From Cercospora beticola (Eukaryota; Ascomycota; Dothideomycetes; Mycosphaerellales; Mycosphaerellaceae), in contig NC_088939.1 of the NCBI RefSeq assembly GCF_033473495.1, positions 4,650,001-4,714,000 of the forward strand: a stretch of DNA of 64,000 nt. The letters are read 5' to 3'. Positions 23,481-36,099 of this stretch are shown here, piece by piece (positions within the stretch are counted from its first letter, which is position 1; each line of letters starts with the position of its first letter). The notes under the pieces are model-generated. The model had not been told where the DNA came from and did no database searches. It was given only the letters and a program-made list of their open reading frames with translations. A program made the position numbers and the translations under genes.

Positions 23481-26395
23481 CTCTAAGATTAAGTATAGTA
23501 TATCTATATTATATCTAGGTATAAATAAGTAATAGAGGTATAAAGTAAGAGAATAGTAGTTATAAGTTAAGATAAGACAAGATAAGAGTTTAATTACGCC
23601 CGACTTAAAATCCTATTAAGTATAATACTAGAGATAGAAGTATATTTATTACCTATTATAAGAATATATATAATCTAATTAGGCTAACTTAATAGACTCT
23701 AATCCGCGTTATATCTATAATTGCTATACTTATAGCTTAAGTAAGGCGACGGGCTATAAATAGGTCCTATAGCGAGATTCTAGAGCTATTAAAAATAGTA
23801 ATCTCGACTATACTTTATATACTAGCTCTATTACTCTAAAGTATATCGCTAATTATATAAACTTCTATAGATACTAGGATATACTAAAATTCTCTAATAG
23901 TTCTAGATTAAGTAGTAAAATTATAAAACGAATATATATAGGTAAATAGTTCTAGAGGAGTTTCCTACTTTCTTTCTAAGTTTATACCTATATAATAGAT
24001 ATACGTTCTAGGCCTAATCTATTTAGAACGAAATAGTAGAGCTCTTAATATAGTAGCTATAACTACGATATTAGCCTATATATATACTTCTTTAATATTT
24101 AAAGCGATAGTAGCTATAAGCTCTTAGAATTATAATTTTTATACTATACTTTAGACCTTAGTAGAGATACGAGCTATAATAAGAGTTATTATAATAGGCA
24201 GAAAATATAATAGAGCTAGATAGTTAAATAGTGCCTAATAGCTAGCTCTAAAGATAATAAAAGTAGAAGAGTCTAGTCGAGCCGATATAAATATAGCTAT
24301 AGTATCGGTAGTAGTAGTATAATAGATAATAACCTCGCCTACTTCGACTATAAAAGCAATTTTCCTATTATTCTAGTTAAGTAATAAGATAGTTAAAATA
24401 TAGTTTAGCTCGCTATTTAATCTATTTCCTAGCTAGTAAGAGCCTACTTTTAGACTAGAAATAATAGATATTATTCTAGACTTAATAGTAAAAACGTTCC
24501 TTAAGTAAGAACTATAAGTATAATAGCTAGAAAGATAGTAGAAGAGCGGTCTCTAGTAGCTATAATAAATACCTCTTTAACTATAAGGAACGCTATATCG
24601 TAGGTAATTATTAGATAAGACTCTACTTCTAGATATATCTTATATCGTAAAAGTAGCTTATAATACTATATAGTAGTATCTATTAACTTCTAGATACTTT
24701 ATTTCCGACTTAAAAGAATATAATATAAGCTAGTCGAAGAAGATTTTCCTCTACTATTCTCGAGTAGATTAGGATATCTATTACTTAGTAGAGTACTAAT
24801 TAATCGATTAGCGTTAGTCTTAAGAGATCTTAAGCGCTCTTATAAACTAGAGATCGTTAGCGCTTTCTACCTACTCTATATTATATTATAGAATAAGGCG
24901 ACTAGTATAATCTAGACTAGTATAACTTCCTAGTACCTTATTCTAGTAGAGCTTTAAGAAATTAAAGAACTAAGTAGTATACTATATATAGCTTATAAAA
25001 TATAATCTTAGAAGTTATATATTATTAGAGATATTCCTAGGTATATCGGTAAATATCGGCTATAGGAGGTATATATAGAATAATAGACTAGTATTAGAAA
25101 GTATATAAAGTAAGATAAGGCCTATAGTTTATAGTTTTCGTTAGAGCTATAGTACTAAGAAAAGAGAAAAGCACTTTATAGACTCTTCTACTATAGAAGA
25201 CTCTTAACTATTCGATAAAGTAAGGATAATATACTAGAGTATAGGTAACTCGGTCTATTACGTATTCCTTAGAATACTATATAAAAGCGAGATCGTATCT
25301 CTCTTTCGTTTTTATAAGTATATCTTTTCCTTCTTCTTCTATTTATATTATAATTAAGCGAAACCTTTAAATACTTTAAATTATTAGTTAAGTATAGTAT
25401 AAATAGCTTTAGATACGAGTAAGATAGATATAGAGAAGCAAGATACTAGATATACGCCTTCTATATAATAAAAAGCTAGTATAAGAGCTTTACTAAAAAT
25501 AGAATATATTAGTATTAAGCGCTCGAAAGAGAAACTAGAAAAATAGCTCTTTAACTATAAAGTAGAGTAGGAAGAGCCTATAGAACTAGTAGGTACGCTC
25601 TTACGAATAACGTTAGTATATTCTACTACTTTATTATTATAGAAATTAGGCCTACTATCTAATAGTAGTCTCTAGATATAGATATAGGCTACTTATATAT
25701 ACTTAACTCTCTTCTTAACTTTTAGCTATATTAATTTATTCGGAGTATTCTAAATATACTACGAAAATACTCTTAGAGTTAACTACTTAGCTATATTCTA
25801 GCTAGATAGTATCTAGATCTTTCTTCTATTTAATATTAGAATATTTATAGGAAGAGCTACTAATACTAGACTCTTCCGGCTAGTCTATATTATAGGAGCC
25901 GTCCTCTAGGTAGTTAGAATTTTCTATTAAGTAGAAGCTAAGAACTTTTAGTAATTATTCCTTAGCTAGACTTTATATATAGAGATTTCGAACGAGTTAT
26001 AGTTCTATCCTATAATATCGCTAATAATAACTTACTTTATAAAGAAGCGCGCTTTAGTAGTCGGTATTATAGCTCTCGGAGCTTATATAGGAGGTATAGT
26101 ATTTCTAGTAATTATATAATAGCTTCTTCTAAAGATTAGATATTCTTAGATAGTATAGGTAATAGGCTTTACTATAGTTTTTACGAATATTACTATATAT
26201 ACGCTTCTATATACGCGTCTTCTACCTCGAAAATCTAGATCGATTATAGATTAGACGTCCTTTTAAGAACTACCTTATATACTCTACTATATTACTATAT
26301 TCTTTAACTTTTAGGAACTCTACTTCGTATTCTTCTATATCGACTTATATAGCCGGGATACTCTCGGAGTTAGCTACTAGTAGTCTATTAATCTC
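23481..26395. repeat. RIP-mutated repeat, unclassified, split by Gypsy copy B
   Basis: Nearly free of CpA/TpG, with TAG/TAA in all frames. I recognised no transposon domain or terminal repeat. It ends at the ATCTC target duplication of Gypsy copy B and should resume at 35,053, so it is older than copy B. Confidence 0.6.
26391..26395 (+). repeat. Target-site duplication of Gypsy copy B, left
   Basis: ATCTC directly precedes the 5' LTR, and the same five bases directly follow the 3' LTR (35,048-35,052). This is the usual 5-bp duplication made by LTR-element integrase and fixes both ends of copy B. Confidence 0.9.
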
Positions 26396-26579
26396 TATTA
26401 CGACCTCGCCTACGATATAGTAGTAAATAGTCTTAACGGTACGTAACGCTATATATATATCGTAGTATAGTACGTTCTACGATACGCGTTTCTTATATTT
26501 AGTCGCGCGTTCTCTCGCGCTCTCCTTAGATACCTTATCTTACGACTTCTATTCTACTACGATATTATATACTATTATA
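26396..26579 (+). repeat. 5' LTR of Gypsy copy B
   Basis: 184 bp, TATTACGACC...CTATTATA, aligning with the other three LTRs without length change. The left flank is ATCTC. Confidence 0.92.
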
Positions 26580-26672
26580 CTTCGTAAGACTAATCTATAC
26601 GACTAGGTTTATATAGTTTATAGTTTATAGTAAGTCGCTACGATAAAGTGCGATATCGACAATTATATAGTA

Positions 26673-26902
26673 TATCGAATTATATTCTCGTAGGCACTCG
26701 TCGGATAGGTATAATATAGTAGAAGTAGAGATAATAAGTAGGAACTAACCGAGTTAATTATATTAGTTAGTTATAGATTATATCTTACTCCTAAGATAGG
26801 TATTAGCTAGGTTATATAACCTAGTATTATATAACCTATATTACCTAATCCTAATCCCTAAAGTATCTCTTAGAATATCTAACTAGACTATACTTTCTAA
26901 TA
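26673..26902 (-). mobile_element. Solo Copia LTR inside Gypsy copy B
   Basis: 230 bp whose reverse complement matches the LTRs of the Copia element at 35,851 and 41,751 over their whole length. It is flanked by TAGTA on both sides (26,668-26,672 and 26,903-26,907), while copy A lacks the insertion at the same point. This one-LTR structure with a clean duplication is what LTR-LTR recombination leaves behind. Its terminus reads TATCGA where the full-length LTRs read TATTAA, showing it kept one CpG that the others lost. Confidence 0.92.
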
Positions 26903-27079
26903 TAGTATATAGTATAAATATAGTAGGTCGCTATATTAAGCGCGACTCTCTTTTTTTATATATATAGTTTATAGTCTGCTCGTTATCTTAATAATAGCGA
27001 AGCCGAGTAGTATTAGTAGTAAGAATAGCCGCCGCTACTCCTTCTATATATCGCTTTTAAATAACTACGTCGAGTTATA

Positions 27080-29080
27080 ATTATAGACTTAGAGCTACGA
27101 TCTAGATAGTAAGTTCGCTTAATAATAGAAGGCTATTAAAGAATAACTTACTACTATCGAAGAAGCTACCGAACCTAAAGAAGAACCTATTAACCTTCTC
27201 GAGTTCTAACCTACTCTCGCTAAATAAGACGAGATTACTTTCTAAGATAATACTAGTAAGGAAGTCTATATCTCTACTAACTAGCTATAGAATCTAAGCG
27301 CTTTTAAGCTCTATAACTAAGTCCGAGCTACTCTAGAAGGCATATATACTATTATTCGTTACCTTTACTTCGATTACTATATAGCTCTTTAGTAACTTAA
27401 AGGCCTTTAAGCTATATATAACTTTAATTAAGAGAAGTACTACGCCTTCTCTCGTTAAGCCGACTGCCTCGAAGCCGAGAATATCTAGCTTAGCGATAAC
27501 CTCGAAGAGTCTAGAAAGCGACTCGAAGATACGATAGGCCTCTCGTCTAATAATACTACTAAGAAGGTCGTTAAAGACCTTATAGCTAATATTACCGAAT
27601 TTAAGGAGATAGCTAAATATTACTATAACTATAGTAAGGACCTCGAAGCTAATATTAAGGAGCTTAAAGTACGTATTATATAGCTTAAGGAGTAAGAGTT
27701 AGTAGAGAGCTAGAATATAGATCTTATATTATCTATATTAAGGAAGAATAATACTACTCTAATAAAAGAGAAGGCTGCTTTAAGTAAAGCTAATAAGAAG
27801 CTATAGAAGAAGATTAATAAGAGCTATAGTCGCGACTCTAATCGTAATATATATCTACGCTATCGTTCTCTATCTTTATAGTCGCGCCGCTAGCGTAGTA
27901 ATCTAGGTCCTAATAACTCCGACTCCGATTCTAATTCGAGTCGTAGCTCTAGCCGACTACCTAACTACTCTTATAATAGCGGCCGTAGTAGTAGCCGTCG
28001 TAATAATAGCCGTCGTAGTAATAGCTATAACCTATCTTATAGCCGCGACTATAATAGTATCTATAAGATACTTCGCTTTAAAATACTAGGCGTAGACTCG
28101 GCTATAACGATACTATTATAGATCGACTCTCTCTTTAGAATTAGTATTTAGATAGCTCGCGGTATTCGTTATCTAGAGAAGTTTAGTATAGATAGTAAGC
28201 TTCTATTCGATAAGTAGCTCCTTAACGTAGACTACTTCCTAGTAAATACCGTTTTCTAATTAGCCGATTAGGCTATAACTTAGCTCCTTACTACGACTAA
28301 GAGCGACGTTCGTATACTACTCGAACTCTATATTAATACTCGCCTCTCCTCGTTCGTTTAAAAGAGCTCTATTACTAACCTATTTACTTCTATCGACGAG
28401 ATACTTATCTTCCTAGTCGAGCGCTATAGCTAGCGCGATATTACTAGTAAGTCTTTTATAGATATATCTAAGCTTAAGTAGAAGGAGAGTTAACTATTCT
28501 CTAAGTACTATACTAAGTTCTAGAGCCTATGCTCTCGCGTTACTATAACTAAGGAGATCGAGATATAGATACTCGAGAATTTACTTTATTATCGTTACTA
28601 GAACCGACTAGTTAATAGCACGCCGCCGACTACTCTTAAGGAGCTCGTTAATAAGCTATATAATATCGAGACTAGTTTTGCCTATCTTAACTAGAATAAG
28701 AAGGACTCTAAGAAGGAGAGTAGTAATAACGCTAGTAATAATAATACTAGTAATAATAGTAATAGTAATAGTAGTAATAGTCGTAACTACGGTAATAGAC
28801 GTAGTAGTAATACTATATCCTCGTCTAATCTACTTCCGTACGCCGACCTCCTCGATAAGTATAAGAACTTAAAGCCTCTATCCGAGGACTAGCGCGCCAG
28901 TTTAATCCGTAGTAGTTACTATCTCTGCTACTACGAACCGAGTTACTACTCTCGTAATCCTACTTATACTCTTAAGAAGTATATAGGCTCTAACGCTAAC
29001 GCTATAACTATAGGCTCTAGCGCTAGTAATACCGCTAGTAATACTACCGGCACTACTTAGAACTAGGGAAATACCTAGAC
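27080..29080 (+). pseudogene. gag relic of Gypsy copy B
   Basis: This is the counterpart of the copy A gag region. The 5' part differs from copy A at many CG/TA sites and in the length of a Ser/Arg-type repeat (about 27,985-28,035). The 3' part is identical to copy A, including the mutated zinc knuckle (about 28,926) and the AGTAAT run (about 28,713-28,788). No open frame survives. Ends are approximate. Confidence 0.5.
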
Positions 29081-29109
29081 CTTCTCTCGAGTACGACGAG
29101 CGGAGGTTA

Positions 29110-32100
29110 TAGCGATAAAGTTAATATATAGAAGATACTAAAGGCATACTTACTTACTATATTAGATATAGCTAAGAGCTTTAGAGTAATACTAGAGATT
29201 ACCGACTAGTTTATTATAGATACTATAGTAAATAGTATCTAGGCTAAAGCCTATCTTAACTATAGTATAAACTCTCGTTATATTAACTTATCTTTCGTAT
29301 ATAAAAACAATTTCCCTTTAATTCTACTCGAATAGGCTAGGAAGCTTAGACTAGAGTCGGAAGTTACCGCCCTATTAGATATTACTACTATTGCCGAAGT
29401 TAAACTAGATATTAGCGACTATAGAGAGCTATTCTATACGTTTGTTATATATTTAAGCTCTACGTACGACCTCGTACTTAGAAAAGGATAGTTTAACTAA
29501 TATAATCCTAATATTATATAGCTAGATAATTATATTATCTTCCTATATAAAGACTACTAAGAATATATAGTATACTACTCTATAGAAGTTTCTAGCGAGT
29601 ATATCTCTAGTAGTAACCCGGTTACCGATATTAAAGAGATTAGCCCGACTACGCTATACTATATAGCGCGTCGATAAGGGACTAAGGTTTACGTAATATA
29701 GATAGCCGGACTAGACGAGAGGCGTTAAGTACCTCTCGATAGCCTAACTACGTACGCGATAAGGATAATTAAGTCTTAAACTATACTATACCGAGGAGGT
29801 TCTACTACGATCGTAATTAATTAATACGTTAGGCAAGCGTATACTAACGCTATAGCCGTAGCCGACTTTAAGAAGTTTATAACTAGTACTATAAACTAGG
29901 TAGATCTAAAAGCAATTATAGACCGCCTACTAATAGAATACTAAGACTTTACCGACCTATTCGATAGGCGCGAAGCCGATAAGCTACTACTATACCGTCC
30001 CGGCTTAGATTATAAAATTAAGCTTAAAGAAAGCGCTATTCTACTATTTAAACGACCTTACTCGATATTATAGTAGTAGAATAAGGTAATTAAGAAATAG
30101 ATTAATAACTAGCTCGAGAAGAGTAATATATACGCTTCTATATCTCCCGCTATAGTACTAGTTCTTATTATTAAGAAGCCGAATAGAGGACTCTATATAT
30201 ACTTTAATTATCGGAGTTTAAACGCGCTAATAATTAAGTCGCGCTACCTAATACTCTTAGTCTAGGAAACTCTCGACCGGATTATAGGAAAGGAGTAGTT
30301 TACTAAGATAGACGTAATTATAGCGTTTAACTATATCTACGTCGCTACTAGAGATAAATAGAAGATAGTATTTACTACTAGATACGGATAGTTTAAGTAT
30401 ATAGTAATACCCTTTAGCCTTTATAACGTACTAGGTACTTTCTAAAGTTATATTAATAATACGCTAAGAGAGTTCCTTAATAACTTCTACTTAGCCTATC
30501 TAGATAACTATCTCGTCTTCTCTAATTTATACGAATAGTATATATAGTATATTCGTTATATAATAGAGAGGCTTCGAGCTACTAGCTTATAGCTAGATAT
30601 TAATAAGTACGAGTTCTTCGTATATAAAACTAAGTACCTTAGTATAATTATTAGTCGTAATAGCGTTAGAATAGATCTAGAGAAAGTTTAAGCTATATAA
30701 GATTAGTAAATACCTAGCTATATTAAAGATATTTAAGTATTCTTAGAGTTTACGAACTTCTACTATAAGTTTATCGATAAGTTCGGTAGACTAGCGGCGC
30801 CGCTAACCGCCCTTACTAAGAAGGAGGCTAATAGTACGTCCGATAAAAAGAAATATATACTATTTAACTAGACGACTAAGTAAGAGGCTACCTTCTAAGT
30901 ACTAAAGGTCGCGTTCCTTAAGGCGCTAGTACTAGCTCTATTCCGACCTAGCTAGAAGATAATACTAGAAATAGATACTTCCGATTTTATTATAGCTATA
31001 GTACTCTCTTAGTAAAACTCGGATATAGGCGTATAGTATCTAGTAGTATATATATCTAAGAAGATATTACTAGTAGAATATAACTATAAGATCTATAATA
31101 AGGAGTTACTAGTAATCGTATAAGCCTTTAAAGAATAGCGCTCTAAACTTATAATAGAAAGAAAGGAAGAAGATAGTAACTTCGAGCGTTTCTAGAACGA
31201 TAAATATATCTAAGTACTATCCGACTATAAAAACTTTAAGTATTTTATAACGACTAAATAGCTTAATCGTCGATAAGTAAGATAGGCTAAGTTCTTATTA
31301 TAATTTAATACCTACGAAGTCCTATTATATACCTCTATATAGTTATAGGTAGAAATAGATAGCTTCGGCTATACTAGTAAAGTATAGGGCGGCTAGACAC
31401 CTATAGAGATAGGAAGAAAGCGATAAAAAAAAAAGTCTAGAAATCTATAGAAGCGTATACCGGGCGAACTCTAACGAATACTATAAACTAGAGCTAGCGC
31501 GGCTAGAACTAATATAAGACCTAGTACTAAGAGACTAGACTAGAATCTCTAGATAGTAAATTCTATTCTAGGCTTAGGAGCTAGAGTAGTAACCTAGTAC
31601 TAAAATAAGCTAAAGAGGAGGAAGGAGTATACTATAATTAAAGCTTTAAAGTAAAGCAGAAAGAGTAGAGAGGAGTATAGGACAAAGTAGCTAAAACTAT
31701 AAAGGAAAACGTCCTAGTCTAGATAGAAGGCAGGATAATAAGCTAAATAAGAGGCCTAGAAACCTCTTAGGAAGTACTCTAGAGAGAAAGGAGGATATAT
31801 CTCTATATACTAGTATATACCTCTAGCACTACTAGGTTTAACTACTTATTCTAAGAGATTAGGAACTCTATCTATAGAGCCTATTTACCTACTAGGTCCT
31901 ATAGCAGAATTATATAATAACTAGTAGAACTATAGGAATAGAGATATTTATCTAAGGTCTAGCTCTCCTAGGCACCTTATAACTAACTCTAAAGGCAGAG
32001 TATCTAATAAAAGTAACTCTTATTCTATATTTAAGGCTATCTATAATAGAAGAGCTAGTTTAGAATACTACTACTTAATATAATTTCTATAAATATAGGT

Positions 32101-34420
32101 TACGTAACTTAGATACTAAGTAAGATAGAAAGTTTAGAGTAGGAGTATAATATTAGAGAGGGCTCCTACTATAGACTAGTAAGAAAGAGTTAGATATAAG
32201 ATTAATATAGATACTAGTATAGAGACTAGGACTATATATATAGGCTAAAGTCTCTAAGCTAGTAAGTAAGAGGATTAGACTCCTAAGTAATAATAATATA
32301 AGAAACAACTAAGAAGAACTACTATAAAGGATCTAAACTATTAAGATAACGTAAATTATCCTAAGGAGAACTAGAAACTATAGAAGTAGTAGGCTATATA
32401 GAGCTTACTATAAAATATAAAGATATAAGAAGGTTTTTCTACCGGAGTACTAGTACGAGAGCTTTTCTACCTACGAAAAATATAGAGCGTACTACTTACT
32501 CTAGTTAAAAGAGGTAGACTAGCGTATAAGAATTTATCTATCTATCTATTATAATTTAACTTTAAGATTATATATAGACCTAGCGTTTAAGGTACTAAAC
32601 CTAATAGCCTAATAAGGAGATTCTAGGACCTCCTATCGTCTCTAAATAACTTATAAAATTAGTATTAGAATTAGGTACTACTTCCGGAATACTACCTTAA
32701 CCTACTCGTAGTAGCTATAATAACTCTTAAAGAGGATATTCTAGAACTCTCTCTACTATCTAAAATAATAGAATAACTATACTAGAAGCTAGTAGTCCTT
32801 TAAGCCTTATAGTAATTCTAGAAAAGCGAAATAGTAGATATACTACGTTAGTATAAGATCGATTAAGCGTTAGTGCGGCTATAATAAGACAGGTTTTTTA
32901 TTACTAACCGCTACGGCGAGTTAAGCTTACTAATCCCGCCGACTAACTCCGAAACGATATATCTCGCTTATATAGAGATTATTCGTAGCTATTATAATAC
33001 CGCTCTTATAGGCTACCTAGGTATTACGAAGACATTCGAACTAGTTATAAGGACGTATATATAGCTATACGCCTAATAGATAGTTAAGCGCTATATTCGT
33101 AATTATAAGGTATATTATATAACGAAGGCAACCTACTAAATATATAGTAGACTTCTAGTACTATTACCGGTACTATATAAACTATAGTAGGATATAGCTA
33201 TAGACTTTATCGTTAATCTACTACTAAGTAAAAGCGTTAAGGGAGTTACTTATAAGAATATTCTAATAATTATAGACCGTTTAATAAAGGAGAGACATTT
33301 CGTACTAGCTTAGAAGCTTAACGCTAAATACGTAGCTCGCCTATTTATTAAATATATTATATTATAGTATAGGCTATACTAAACTATAGTAATCGATAGA
33401 GGTACTAACTAGCTTTTAACGTTCTTTAAGAGAGTTAGTATAATTCTAGGAATTAAGTAGAAACTATCTATAGCGTTCTACTCCGAAACTAATAGATAGT
33501 CTAAGAACTCTAATAAAGGACTAGAATAGTATCTTCGTTCGTTCTATAATTATACTTAGATAGACTAGGTAGATTTCCTACTTATAGCCGAGTTTGCGAT
33601 TAATAACTACGCCTCCGAAGTTATAATAGTCTTACTATTCTTCGCTAACTATAGTTATAATCTACGCCTAGCTAGTAGTACTAACTTAGCTAATACTAAA
33701 GCCGCGTATAGAGTAATTCTACTAGGCTAGCTCCGAATCGACTTCGTAGCTACTAATATATATAGTACGCGGCTAAACTAGATCTACGAGTTCGTTCGAT
33801 AGAATATATACTTAGTATAAGCGCTTTAAGCCGATAATACTAACTAATATAGGCTGCCTGCCTCTACTTACTAAGTAGGTAACCTTATTTATATTAGTAC
33901 CGAGAATTAGTCGACGTATAGACCTACTAAGAAACTCGACTTTAAATTCTCTAGGCTATATAAAGTACTAGAAGTACTTCTATATAACGCCTACTACGTT
34001 AATCTACTACCTAATATTTAGAAATACCTAGTCTTCTACTCTAACCTCTTATATAAAGCCGATAACGATCCGCTACTAGAGCAAGACTTACTAGTAGCCG
34101 GCCTACTACTACCGATCGAAGTTATATAAGAAGATAGAATAGAGGAAGAATAGGAAGTTAAAGAGATTACTAATAGTACTATTCGGTAACTAGTACGTAG
34201 ATAATAGAGATAGCTAGGTAGAGAGCCGAGGCTAATATTTAAAGTAAAATAGACGGGTTATACTAAGCTAACTTAGGAGCCTATAGAATCTCTTTAAAGT
34301 ATATCCGAAGAACTAGTAGTATTCTATACGAGGCAACTCGATAGTATATCTATATACTCTAACTCTAACTAGACGATAGAAGTAAAGGAGTTTAGCGAAC
34401 CTAGTAAGGATTAGCGTATT
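29110..34420 (+). pseudogene. pol relic of Gypsy copy B, interrupted
   Basis: Carries the same RT (YFNYRSLNALIIKSRY at about 30,200), YLDNY active site (30,497), RNase H (DTSDF, about 30,974) and integrase (DFLPIAEF..., about 33,570) peptides as copy A. A roughly 1.24-kb insertion interrupts it after the RNase H region (about 31,309-32,547). Stops are TAG/TAA throughout. Confidence 0.78.
31309..32547 (+). mobile_element. Insertion in Gypsy copy B, non-LTR-like, non-autonomous
   Basis: About 1.24 kb absent from copy A at the same point. The 12-bp sequence ATTATAATTTAA flanks it on both sides (31,297-31,308 and 32,548-32,559) and occurs once in copy A, so it is probably a target duplication. 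A 12-bp duplication plus a simple TCTATCTATCTA 3' tail suggests target-primed (LINE/SINE-type) insertion. The last 65 bp (32,481-32,545) match 60,633-60,696. I saw no RT. The interior (about 31,510-32,430) almost lacks CpG while both ends keep it. Classification is tentative. Confidence 0.65.
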
Positions 34421-34863
34421 ACTCCGAGTATAGAGGCGCGACGTATAATACGTTCGTCGGCTTTAGCTTCTATACGAGCGAGTACTATCTCGACTCTAGA
34501 CTACGCTATAATATAGGCAAGCTACTTTATACTAAAGCTCTAAGAGGATTAGTAGGTACCTATACTAAGTTTAGACCTATATAGAAGCGCTAGTTCTTAG
34601 AGTAGTACTTCTAGTACGAGTATACTAGTAGAGACTAGTAGTTGCCTAGTAGAGGCTAGTAACGAGTACGATATAGTAGACTATATATATAAGTACTAGA
34701 TAGGCTAAGTTAGCGATACGCTAGAATAGTAGGACTTAGATTAAGGAGTTTAGATTAGCGAACAAGGTGTTTAGTACGGCTAATACTAAGTTAGAGGTAT
34801 TTCCGAGGCTCTAATTAGTTAACCTCTACCTCTAAGAATAGAGGTAGGTTTAGAGGAGAGTAG

Positions 34864-35047
34864 TATTACGACCTTGCCTATAATATAGTAGTAAACGGTC
34901 TTAATAGTATATAACGCCGTATATATATTATAGTATAGTACGTTCCGCAATACGCGTTTCTTATATTTAGTCGCGCGTTCTCTCGCGCTCTCCTTAGATA
35001 CCTTATCTTACGACTTCTATTCTACTATAATATTATATACTATTATA
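34864..35047 (+). repeat. 3' LTR of Gypsy copy B
   Basis: 184 bp, preceded by purine-rich TTTAGAGGAGAGTAG and followed by the ATCTC duplication (35,048-35,052). Compared with the 5' LTR of the same element it has more TA where CG stood, for example TATAATATAG for TACGATATAG. Confidence 0.92.
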
Positions 35048-35052
35048 ATCTC

Positions 35053-35850
35053 CTTCTTATAGTTATCTATATCGGCTTTATCTTTTAACTTATATCTAAC
35101 TACTTTATAGATAAGATTAGATCGCTTAATACTCTAATCTCTTTTAGCTTAATATATAGCGTTATAATATTCGTTTAGATTAGAACTCGAATACTTCTAG
35201 CGTTATATATCTTTATAGTAATATATAGATATAGGTTAGCTTATATATAATCTCTATAGCCTACTATAGTTAGAAGTCTAAATAGAGTACCTAACTTAAA
35301 GATAGTAGAAGTAAGGATAGGTATAGTATTTTCTATAAGTAACGTAGCTTTCGATATATATTTATATCTAACCTCTTCTAATCTTAACTTTTCTACTTAT
35401 AGCCTCGCTACTATTATCTAGAGAACGGATACGAGATATTACGAGAGTATAAGGTCTATTCGAGTATAACTAAATTTTCGCTTACTCTAGGTTATAAGCT
35501 TTATAAGCTTAATAGGACTACTACTAGCTAGAGCCTTAATATAGTAAGATAGTAGGAGTTATATTAATATATAGATTTAGGATAGCGTAAGCTTCCTAGT
35601 CGGACTTATAGGACTCGTAGTAATAAGATAGTCGATTATAGGCTAGAATTTAAGAAGTAGAATCTAGTATATAATATAATATATTACGTAAGAAGCGCTA
35701 GTTTCGAGTATATATACGCCTACGTCTACTTTTATTACTCTCGTATAGTATATAGCTTACTAATAAGCTAGGAGAGTATAAGTATAAAAAGCAAAGTATT
35801 AGAGTTACTCTAAGCTAAAAGTTAAGTATTATATTAAAAAAACTACTTAA
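35053..35850. repeat. RIP-mutated repeat between Gypsy copy B and Copia
   Basis: About 800 bp, probably the continuation of the repeat at 23,481-26,395 that Gypsy copy B split. No domain or terminal repeat recognised. Nearly no CpA/TpG. Confidence 0.5.
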
Positions 35851-36080
35851 TATTAGAAAGTATAGTCTAGTTAGATATTCTAAGAGATACTTTAGAGATT
35901 AGAATTAGGTAATATAGGTTATATAATACTAGGTTATATAACCTAGCTAATACCTATCTTAGGAGTAAGATATAATCTATAACTAACTAATATAATTAAC
36001 TCGGTTAGTTCCTACTTATTATCTCTACTTCTACTATATTATACCTATCCGACGAGTATCTACGAGAATATAATTTAATA
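35851..36080 (+). repeat. 5' LTR of the Copia element
   Basis: 230 bp beginning TATTAGAAAG and ending AATTTAATA. It matches 41,751-41,980 and the reverse complement of 26,673-26,902. It contains the short imperfect palindrome GGTTATATAACC. Confidence 0.92.
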
Positions 36081-36099
36081 GGTTATAAGCCCGAGTTTA

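Larger units (their letters stand above)
26396..35047 (+). mobile_element. Ty3/Gypsy LTR retrotransposon, copy B, with nested insertions
   Basis: Complete element: 184-bp LTRs at both ends and a perfect ATCTC duplication. The internal order matches copy A at a coordinate offset of 25,123 over the central part. It is 1,501 bp longer than copy A, mainly because it contains a solo Copia LTR (26,673-26,902) and a roughly 1.24-kb insertion (about 31,309-32,547). RT is again YLDNY (30,497-30,511). Most differences from copy A are CG in one copy and TA in the other. From about 28,181 to 30,073 the copies look identical on line-by-line reading. It is inactivated by RIP. Confidence 0.92.
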
